Below are positions 1-4,886 of a DNA stretch of 8,503 nt, piece after piece. The translations under genes were made by a program, and so were the position numbers. Numbering within the stretch: the first letter of the stretch is position 1; each line of letters opens with the position of its first letter. The notes under the pieces were generated by a model, which saw only the letters and a list, made by a program, of their open reading frames with translations, did not search any database and was not told where the DNA came from. Source of the DNA: Armatimonadota bacterium (lineage in GTDB: Bacteria; Armatimonadota; Zipacnadia; Zipacnadales; UBA11051); contig DPJP01000455.1 in assembly GCA_003542955.1 (NCBI GenBank), positions 298 through 8,800 on the forward strand. The letters are read 5' to 3'.

Positions 1-388
1 ACAACACCTCCGTGGGGCGCATCGTCTCCCGCCCCTATTCTCCACCCGCCCCGGATGTCCCTTTGCCCTTCACCGCACCGCTTGCTTCGCCGCCCCGCGC
101 GACGCGACCGACGAACCCCGTCGCCGGCACTCCGCGCCCTTGCGTTCGCCGGATGCGCACCGATTCATGCAACACCGGGCAGGAGCTGAGCTGCGAACCG
201 GGAATATGACATGTGACGGACCGACTCATGGACGGGGAACTCGGGGTCGTCCCAGACTGCGACGTCAACCATCGTATGTGGCTGTATGAGGGGGGGCGCG
301 CGACCCGACACCCGACACGGGCGTCCGCTGGATACTTGTGGGCTCCGACCATGGCGGCGACGCGCCGCATAGACAGGGGGCGTCCTGC
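1..388. other. Gene-free leading region
   Basis: I see no gene that I can support here. The open frames are short, rich in Pro and Arg, and lack a ribosome binding site or recognisable motif. The stretch could contain the 3' end of a gene outside the window and the promoter of the downstream zinc phosphodiesterase. I found no convincing -35/-10 pair on the plus strand: the best -10-like hexamer, GATACT at 331-336, has no -35 partner at the right distance. Confidence 0.5.
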
Positions 389-1309
389 ATGAAGCACGTG
401 AGGCATGTAGTGGTGGCAATGGTCCTGGTCCTTGGTATGGCGCGGCCCGGTTTCCCTTGGGGGAAACCCGGTCACGTGATCGTCGCCTCGACAGCCGTTC
501 AGGCCTTCCCCGACCCCGCTGCACAGACTCTTGGGCTATGGGTTCAGAGCCATCGCGCCAGGATTGTGGGCCGGTCCGCAGAGCCAGACCAAGAGGAGTA
601 TGGGCGCCCCTACCACTTCGTCAACCTGGAGAAGTTCCTTCTCCCCAACGGACACTTCAGAGTCCCCGTATCCCTGCCCGAGAATGACCCGCGCGGCGGG
701 CTGCCCGGCCATGTGGTCGGACTCGTCGAGCAGCTCGCACAGGCCATGAAGGCCGAGAGCACTGGCGTGCCCACGGCGGCAGAGATCGACGAGCTTGAGC
801 GCCTCCTCGCCTGGACCTGTCACTATGCGGCAGACTCGACCTGCCCGGTGCACACCACGATCCGCCACCATGCGGCGATCCCAGTGATCAAGGCCGGCAA
901 AACCAATACGCCTGGACTGGGGCAGTGGCCCGTGCACAGCGTCTACGAGACGGACTTCTTGCAGCATGTGGAGAATCGCTACGGCATCTCCGGCATCATC
1001 CTGGCCCAACTGGATAGCTACTCACCAAAGCCCCTGAGAAGCGTTGCGGAGGCATCCATTGAGAGCGTGAAGGGCACGTACCCATACCTGCAGCCTATTC
1101 TCGACACAGCCGAGGTCTCACGCGTAACGGTGGTCGTCAAGGGCGTCGACACGAAGGGCAAGGAGTGGGGGTCTGCCACGCAATTCCCCCAGCAGTGGGA
1201 TGACGACCTGCTCTCTGGGGTTCAGACGAACCTGTTGCGCGCCGGCAGGTTGACGCAGCGGTTGTGGGTGACGGCCTGGACTATGGCGGAGAAGCCGAAG
1301 CTCCAGTAG
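389..1309 (+). CDS. Secreted S1/P1 nuclease / zinc phospholipase C superfamily phosphodiesterase
   Basis: A 306-residue exported trinuclear-zinc phosphodiesterase, probably cleaving nucleic acids or phospholipids outside the cytoplasm. Residues 1-23 are a signal peptide. Cleavage before W24 would expose the N-terminal Trp that is itself a zinc ligand in this family. Seen ligands: W24 and H29 (WGKPGH, same Trp-His spacing as P1 nuclease), D67, H76 (YHF), H145 and D149 and H155 (HxxxDxxxxxH, exact P1 spacing), and H183 and E187 (HxxxE). The last ligand is Asp in S1/P1 nucleases but Glu in Bacillus cereus-type phospholipase C, so substrate class is uncertain. I chose the ATG at 389 over a GTG at 338 because it starts directly at a Lys/Arg n-region and has GGGGG 8 nt upstream. 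It stands alone on this strand, and its frame stays open after the TAG stop (see 1310-1512). Confidence 0.85.
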   Translation: MKHVRHVVVAMVLVLGMARPGFPWGKPGHVIVASTAVQAFPDPAAQTLGLWVQSHRARIVGRSAEPDQEEYGRPYHFVNLEKFLLPNGHFRVPVSLPENDPRGGLPGHVVGLVEQLAQAMKAESTGVPTAAEIDELERLLAWTCHYAADSTCPVHTTIRHHAAIPVIKAGKTNTPGLGQWPVHSVYETDFLQHVENRYGISGIILAQLDSYSPKPLRSVAEASIESVKGTYPYLQPILDTAEVSRVTVVVKGVDTKGKEWGSATQFPQQWDDDLLSGVQTNLLRAGRLTQRLWVTAWTMAEKPKLQ

Positions 1310-1512
1310 TACCCGCCAAGCACTCCGCAAGGCACAACGTTCGGCGGCGAAGCGCTGTGGCCTCTGCTATGGCAACCGGGCTCGGCCATCACCTACGACA
1401 TCAAGTCCCGTACGGCGGCGGATGCGGATAGGGGGAGCAGCGACGGCCGCGAGACGTGAGGGTGCTGCTGGAGGAGGAGCGGTATCGGTGGATAGGTGAG
1501 ACCTACAAATGA
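1310..1512 (+). pseudogene. Possible decayed coding tail after the phosphodiesterase stop
   Basis: Directly after the TAG at 1307-1309 the same frame continues open for 49 codons to a TGA at 1457-1459. It has mostly G/C third positions and a protein-like composition (for example GGEALWPLLWQPGSAITYDI, then an Asp/Arg-rich stretch). A second frame (1432-1509, ending TGA 1510-1512) overlaps its end and reads DVRVLLEEERYRWIGETYK. Together they look like one coding tail broken by a stop and a frameshift, or the remnant of another gene. I recognise no family. Chance open frames are common in GC-rich DNA, so this is tentative. Confidence 0.25.
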
Positions 1513-1603
1513 AACAAGCAGGTCCTGGGGCACAGGATCCCACCCACTTGGGGCTGCCGTCCTTGCCGGACGACCTGTGATGTGTCCCACACATACCTGC
1601 TGT
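1506..1603 (-). ncRNA. Candidate small RNA 2 (about 98 nt)
   Basis: This stretch follows a near-perfect minus-strand promoter, with transcription expected to start near A1603. The first bases read ACAGCAGGT. AGCAGGT (1601-1595) is perfectly complementary to ACCTGCT (1523-1517) near the 3' end, so the ends can close into one stem. Inside are ATGTGT-ggg-ACACAT (1594-1580) and CGTCC-ggcaa-GGACG (1572-1558). TCCTG-tgccc-CAGGA (1537-1523) abuts and partly competes with the closing stem. A T-rich tract (1520-1507) ends the unit. It shares promoter layout, the 5' ACAGCAGG word and the TGTT(T)CATTTGYAGG 3' word with the unit at 1738-1812. I recognise no known RNA family (checked by eye against tmRNA, SRP RNA and RNase P hallmarks). 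A short minus-strand frame crosses it but looks non-coding. Confidence 0.42.
1507..1540 (-). terminator. Terminator-like hairpin and T-rich tract of small RNA 2
   Basis: On the minus strand, GG(A)TCCTG pairs with CAGGACC around a TGCCC loop (1540-1521). It is followed by TGCTTGTTTCATTT (1520-1507), 9 T in 14. The T tract is interrupted, so termination may be incomplete. The hairpin competes for bases 1523-1521 with the 5'-3' closing stem. Confidence 0.35.
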
Positions 1604-1609
1604 ATGATC

Positions 1610-1637
1610 ATTATACCGCTGGCTCTGCCGTTGCCAA
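1610..1637 (-). promoter_or_regulatory. Sigma-70-type promoter of small RNA 2
   Basis: Read on the minus strand: -35 TTGGCA (1637-1632, 5/6 consensus), a 16-bp spacer, and -10 TATAAT (1615-1610, 6/6). In such GC-rich DNA this pairing is unlikely by chance. The expected start is near A1603. No annotated protein gene lies immediately downstream on this strand, supporting a non-coding transcript. Confidence 0.6.
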
Positions 1638-1737
1638 ACCCCGTGTACTCGGGACACCACAGTCATCCCACACAAAGCTCAACCAGCACATCCAAACGGG
1701 GCGCGTGGAGGGGTATGGCAAGGTGTGGCTATCCTGC

Positions 1738-1769
1738 AAATGAACAGACCCCCTTGCGGGGGCCTCATT
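1738..1769 (-). terminator. Terminator-like GNRA hairpin of small RNA 1
   Basis: On the minus strand a CCCCC-GCAA-GGGGG stem-loop (1762-1749), flanked by complementary AATGA/TCATT (1769-1765 and 1743-1739), is followed by TCTGTTCATTT. It resembles an intrinsic terminator with an imperfect U tract. Its 3' flank is shared in sequence with the downstream unit. Confidence 0.35.
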
Positions 1770-1812
1770 CACGCCGACCCTTACGGGTCGTCCACCTGCC
1801 TGCTGTCGCATT
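1738..1812 (-). ncRNA. Candidate small RNA 1 (about 75 nt)
   Basis: The predicted transcript starts near A1812/A1811 below a promoter with a perfect TTGACA. It contains ACAGCAGG (1806-1799), then CGACCC-GTAA-GGGTCG (1790-1775), then AATGA..CCCCC-GCAA-GGGGG..TCATT (1769-1739). Both hairpins are capped by GNRA tetraloops (GUAA, GCAA) only when read on the minus strand, which fits RNA made from that strand. ACAG (1806-1803) can pair with CTGT (1747-1744) to close the molecule. A T-rich end TCTGTTCATTT follows the GC stem. Alternative: an ATG at 1811, almost at the start site, opens a 66-codon frame ending at 1611, so a leaderless mRNA is possible. That peptide matches nothing I recognise and has poor codon bias. 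Confidence 0.4.
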
Positions 1813-1818
1813 GCCCTG

Positions 1819-1846
1819 AGTATACCACTGATTGCCCGGCTGTCAA
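1819..1846 (-). promoter_or_regulatory. Sigma-70-type promoter of small RNA 1
   Basis: Minus strand: -35 TTGACA (1846-1841, perfect), 16-bp spacer, -10 TATACT (1824-1819, 5/6). The flanking bases GT-TTGRCA and the 16-bp spacer match the second promoter 209 bp further along, suggesting duplication of a promoter-RNA unit. Confidence 0.6.
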
Positions 1847-1914
1847 ACCGAGTCTGCGCTCCCCCACGTGTCAGTAGGCGATTGGCACCCGGCATTCCGG
1901 CCACAGCACGCTGC

Positions 1915-2073
1915 GGACACCACGCCTATTCACAAAACAGCCATCAATAGCCGGCCAACAGGCCGCCCCCGCAATGATATTCCCATTGGCGAGACGCTGT
2001 CAGGCGCGGTGCAATGGTGGACATGTGGAACTCTGAGGAGATGAGGGTCTGAGGAGAGGCAACGCGCTCAGGG
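1915..2073. repeat. Direct repeat, copy 1 (about 159 bp)
   Basis: It runs from GGACACCA to CGCGCTCAGGG and recurs at 2126-2284, offset 211 bp, with about 15 differences and no gaps (about 91% identity). Most differences are G/A or C/T transitions. It holds a short palindrome GGCC-aaca-GGCC and three tandem 8-bp units of the form TGAGGRNN (2034-2057). No coding frame is conserved between copies that I can recognise. It may be a non-autonomous mobile or extragenic element. Confidence 0.8.
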
Positions 2074-2084
2074 CCTGCCGGGCA

Positions 2085-2141
2085 TTATGGGGACACCATA
2101 CTTATTGCGTTATGGGGCGTTATGGGGACACCATACTTATT
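2085..2141. repeat. Two exact tandem copies of a GGGGACACCATACTTATT motif
   Basis: TTATG + GGGACACCATACTTATT occurs at 2085-2106 and 2120-2141, exactly 35 bp apart, with GCGTTATGGGG doubled between them. A degenerate third copy (GGACACCACGCCTATT) starts the repeat at 1915. From memory, similar GGGGACACCATACTTA words recur beside IS200-like/REP-associated tyrosine transposases in varied bacteria. No such transposase gene is in the window. Confidence 0.75.
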
Positions 2142-2284
2142 CACAAAACAGCCATCAATAGCCGGCCAACAGGCCGCCCCCGCAGTGATGTTCCCATTGG
2201 CGAAACGCTGTCAGGCGCCGTGCAATGGTGGAAGTGTGAAACTCTGAGGAAATGAGGATTTGAGGAAAGGCAGCGCGCTCAGGG
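2126..2284. repeat. Direct repeat, copy 2 (about 159 bp)
   Basis: Second copy of the element at 1915-2073. It starts inside the second GGGGACACCATACTTATT motif, which is intact here and degenerate in copy 1. The three 8-bp tandem units (2245-2268) read TGAGGAAA, TGAGGATT, TGAGGAAA. In copy 1 the matching bases are G-rich. Confidence 0.8.
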
Positions 2285-2376
2285 GCTCGTAGCCCTCAAC
2301 GAGTTCCTCAGTGAAATGACGAAGCGACCGGAGGGCGGTATCAGAACAGACCGCGCAGCATCTCAGGGGGCGCACC

Positions 2377-2622
2377 GGGGACTGCCCCGCGGGGACTGCC
2401 ACCCATCCGGCCCTTCTCTCTCGACTGATGCCCGGCCTATTGCACCCGGATGGGTCGCTGTCCCCGATTCGGGGTGGCCGAGGGGCGAACGGAACTCGAG
2501 ACGGGCACCAGACGGAACCGGGGATAGCGCCCTCCCGCGAGGCAAGGGGACACCCTCCGGCGCAACAAACGGCGCGGGAGGGGGCAGTCCCCGGCGTCTG
2601 GCGGCAATGGGTGCCAGTCCCC
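2377..2622. repeat. Cluster of palindromes and inverted GGGGAC motifs
   Basis: Seen directly: GGGGACTGCCCC (2377-2388) and its exact reverse complement (2581-2592); GGGGACTGCCACCCAT (2391-2406) and its reverse complement with one mismatch (2607-2622); ACCCATCCGG / CCGGATGGGT (2401-2410 and 2446-2455); CCCTCCCGCG / CGCGGGAGGG (2530-2539 and 2573-2582); and the small hairpin CCCCG-att-CGGGG (2462-2474). Further GGGGAC or GTCCCC words lie at 2460 and 2546. This looks like extragenic palindromic (REP/BIME-like) DNA. The long open frames on both strands across it are by-products of its composition. Confidence 0.6.
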
Positions 2623-2635
2623 GCCCATGCCGCCC

Positions 2636-2663
2636 TTGGCTTCTCCGGCGAATCGTGTATAAT
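2636..2663 (+). promoter_or_regulatory. Sigma-70-type promoter of the PEP-CTERM-like gene
   Basis: TTGGCT (2636-2641, 4/6) is followed by a 16-bp spacer and a perfect TATAAT (2658-2663). Transcription would begin near 2670, leaving a leader of about 90 nt before the ATG at 2760. The leader holds a perfect hairpin GTGTCG-acc-CGACAC (2707-2721), which could affect stability or translation. Confidence 0.6.
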
Positions 2664-2759
2664 GGGGGTGAAGCGGCTCAGTTGTACCAGCAATCACAGC
2701 CCGCGAGTGTCGACCCGACACCGCAACACACACTATCATTGAACCCAGGTGAAGCCGCC

Positions 2760-3086
2760 ATGACTGCCGCACGCAGCCTCATGTACGTTGTCGTGCCACT
2801 GCTTTTCGTATCGCTATCGGCCTCTGCCGGCGCCGCACAGGCGCCCGCCCACCTTGACGCATCGCCCGTGTCCGCAGGCCCGACTGCGTCCACCGACGCA
2901 GGGACCGAGTTCGTGCCCAACATCCCTGCCGCCGAGCCACCCATCCTGTTCATGCTCATGGGCGGCCTCGGAGCGCTCTACCTGCTGCTGCGGCGACGCG
3001 AGCAGCGCCGCCGGGCGATCTCGGTGCAGATCAAGCCCGCGGGCGAGCGAACGGCCATCGGGGCGCGGCAGGCAGCCGAGGACTGA
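2760..3086 (+). CDS. Small exported protein with PEP-CTERM-like C-terminal anchor
   Basis: A 108-residue protein of unknown function. Residues 1-26 form a signal peptide (hydrophobic MYVVVPLLFVSLSASAGA). Residues 27-57 are a low-complexity Ala/Ser/Thr/Pro segment. Residues 58-85 read like a PEP-CTERM sorting signal: AEPP, then a hydrophobic GG-containing helix (62-77), then RRREQRRR. In known systems exosortase recognises Pro-Glu-Pro-helix-Arg tails for surface processing. Here the motif is E-P-P, and 23 residues follow the Arg cluster, which is unusual, so a plain single-pass anchor with a cytoplasmic basic tail is the alternative. No exosortase gene is visible. The ATG at 2760 has AGGTGA 7 nt upstream and lies below a clear promoter. 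The frame is open much further upstream, but only through the palindrome cluster. Its stop is 3 bp from that of the convergent lyase-like gene. Confidence 0.72.
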   Translation: MTAARSLMYVVVPLLFVSLSASAGAAQAPAHLDASPVSAGPTASTDAGTEFVPNIPAAEPPILFMLMGGLGALYLLLRRREQRRRAISVQIKPAGERTAIGARQAAED

Positions 3087-3089
3087 GCC

Positions 3090-4838
3090 TCACACCCTCG
3101 ACAGCCTCAGGCGGTACTCGTCGACATCATCAAAGGGCATGCAGAGCACCGGCCTGGCGCTGGACAGCTCAGCGCTGCCGTCCTTCCTGTACGGGTCGTG
3201 CGGCAGTGTCGGCCAGATGAGGTACGCGCTCGAGGGCACGTCGATCCGCAGTCCGGCGTAGGTCAACCACCCGCCGAGGTCCTCGATGCGGATGCTTTCC
3301 TCGCCGAGCGTGACCGTCGCCCCGCTGCCGGTCTCTATCGTGTCGCCACGGTGCAGCAGCGGCAGATGCGCCTCGACCTGCTCGCCGGCCGGCGCCTGGT
3401 AGATCAGGCTCAGCGTCCCGTCATCGTTAGCCTCGGCGATGGCCGTGAGGTTCCCATGACCGCTCTGCGCCCCGGTGCCGCCGTACTGCAGCCGCATCTT
3501 GGTGCTGGTCTCGTAGTCCTTGAGCACCGCGACATCCGGCCACCACTGCAGCGCGATATCGGGCTGGAAGTCGGGGTCGGTATCCCCCGCCTCATGCCGC
3601 AGCAGGCTCGTGTCGCCGACGGTGAAGGTCGACCAGAACGGCTGCAGCTTCGTGTTTCCACCGCCGGCGACCAGGCCGAGGTCATCGTGGTAGATGTCGA
3701 TCAGGTTCTGGCGATCCTGCACCCATCTGCTGGTAGACGGCGCGCATGCATAGCCGGTGAAGGCCCACTGCCAGGGCTTGACGCGCTTGATGATCGCGCT
3801 GGTCGTCTGCAGGCAGATGGTCCCGCGATCGGGCGCCTGCTCGATCGGCGCCTCCGTGCCTTCTCCGCTGTGCAGCAGCATGTGGGCGGCGTAGTCGGCC
3901 TCCGGCTCGGGTTGCCCCGCCTCGATGCGACGCCTGAGCTGCCTGAGCAGGTAGCCGCGCCCCCTCGGCGTCCATGAGAAGCCCACATTGCCGATGTCGA
4001 TCTGCCCGCTGTAGGCGTTGCGCTCATCGACCGAGGGCGTCGAGGAGCCATCCGGCAGCAATATGTCGCTATGGAAATCGACGGCGCGCTCCAGCGCATC
4101 GAGTACGACCTCATCATGTGAGAACGAGTAGTAGATGCCCAGCAGGTCGACATAGACGCGGTTGTACATGACCACCGGTCCGAAGTGCTCCGACCAGTAG
4201 CCCCCCATCTCCTGGGCGTCGGCGAGCCGCCGCAGCGCACGCGTGGCCCCCTGCTTCCAGTCATCATTGTCAAAGCAGATGCCGGCGATGTAGAGGCCCA
4301 TCTGGTTATGCCCCGCCATATTGTGCACATGCAGGTGATCCGACTGCTTGCGTAGCGTGGTATATCCGCGGATGAACCCCTCCTCCCAGATTGCCCGCGA
4401 GGCCGCCGGGAGCGCGTCACCGGCCAGGTAGAAGACCCGAATCCAGCGGCTGTAGGTCCACGGCTGCATCACCTGGCCCCATGTCGAGTTGTCCTTCTTG
4501 CGGAATATCCACGCCCCATCCTGATCCTGGTCCTCGACGAGCGCCTCGCCGCCTTTGGCGATGGCGTTGAGAACCTGCTCATCATGGAAATACGGGTTCT
4601 GCTCATCCTCGATGGCCCAGGCGGCGGCCAGCGGGAGGAGCACATTCTGATCGTTGCAGATCCACGGCTCGGTGCCGAAGCGGCCCGTGTCGGGATGGAA
4701 GCTCTCGATAATTGCCGGGATGCCTGCCACCAGCCGCTTGAGCAGATAGCCACGCGGCGGCCACGACCGGAGGTCTTCGTCGGTGAGCGCGAGAGCCAGC
4801 ACGGCGCATACTCCAAGCGCGATCAGCATGGTGAACAT
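3090..4838 (-). CDS. Secreted heparinase II/III-like (alpha/alpha toroid + beta-sandwich) polysaccharide lyase candidate
   Basis: A 582-residue exported protein, probably a polysaccharide-cleaving enzyme. Residues 1-18 are a short signal peptide. Residues about 20-310 are helical with aromatic-rich motifs typical of toroid lyases and hydrolases: YFHDE (83-87), DQDQDGAW (103-110), HVHNMAGHNQMGLY (170-183), YWSEHFGPVVMYNRVY (213-228) and SVDERNAYSG (268-277). H172, N173, H177, Y224 and Y228 are candidate catalytic residues (inference). From about residue 335 the sequence becomes beta-rich, with RWVQDRQNLIDIYHDDLGLV and GGGNTKLQP resembling the beta-sandwich half of heparinase II/III-like proteins. 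Exact family and substrate are unknown. Start: ATG at 4838 has AGGAGAG 7 nt upstream. An in-frame TTG at 4865 lies upstream of that site and is rejected. It follows the glycosidase gene by 48 bp, so cotranscription is likely. Confidence 0.65.
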   Translation of the reverse strand: MFTMLIALGVCAVLALALTDEDLRSWPPRGYLLKRLVAGIPAIIESFHPDTGRFGTEPWICNDQNVLLPLAAAWAIEDEQNPYFHDEQVLNAIAKGGEALVEDQDQDGAWIFRKKDNSTWGQVMQPWTYSRWIRVFYLAGDALPAASRAIWEEGFIRGYTTLRKQSDHLHVHNMAGHNQMGLYIAGICFDNDDWKQGATRALRRLADAQEMGGYWSEHFGPVVMYNRVYVDLLGIYYSFSHDEVVLDALERAVDFHSDILLPDGSSTPSVDERNAYSGQIDIGNVGFSWTPRGRGYLLRQLRRRIEAGQPEPEADYAAHMLLHSGEGTEAPIEQAPDRGTICLQTTSAIIKRVKPWQWAFTGYACAPSTSRWVQDRQNLIDIYHDDLGLVAGGGNTKLQPFWSTFTVGDTSLLRHEAGDTDPDFQPDIALQWWPDVAVLKDYETSTKMRLQYGGTGAQSGHGNLTAIAEANDDGTLSLIYQAPAGEQVEAHLPLLHRGDTIETGSGATVTLGEESIRIEDLGGWLTYAGLRIDVPSSAYLIWPTLPHDPYRKDGSAELSSARPVLCMPFDDVDEYRLRLSRV

Positions 4839-4886
4839 GTGGAGTCTCTCCTGACTGATTGGCAACGGTCACTTCGAGCGACCCGG

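Noticed and set aside
1506..1812. tRNA, tmRNA, SRP RNA or RNase P RNA as the identity of the structured region
   Set aside because: No T-loop, GGAAGGAAGCAG-like SRP apical motif or RNase P core words are visible.
2084..2163. Minus-strand promoter-like TTGATG-17-TATGGT inside repeat copy 2
   Set aside because: Only 4/6 matches in each box and the -10 is lost in copy 1, so it is much weaker than the promoters reported.
2211..2693. Long minus-strand open frame of 160 codons
   Set aside because: It spans part of the direct repeat and the palindrome cluster, is Cys/Pro/Arg rich, has no recognisable motif and is explained by GC-rich repeat composition.
2316..2759. In-frame upstream extension of the PEP-CTERM-like gene
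   Set aside because: It crosses the palindrome cluster and the promoter. The ATG at 2760 has a ribosome site and opens directly onto a signal peptide.
3198..3977. Plus-strand open frame of 259 codons opposite the lyase-like gene
   Set aside because: Antisense shadow of a well-supported coding region with a signal peptide and ribosome site; composition is typical of GC-rich shadow frames.
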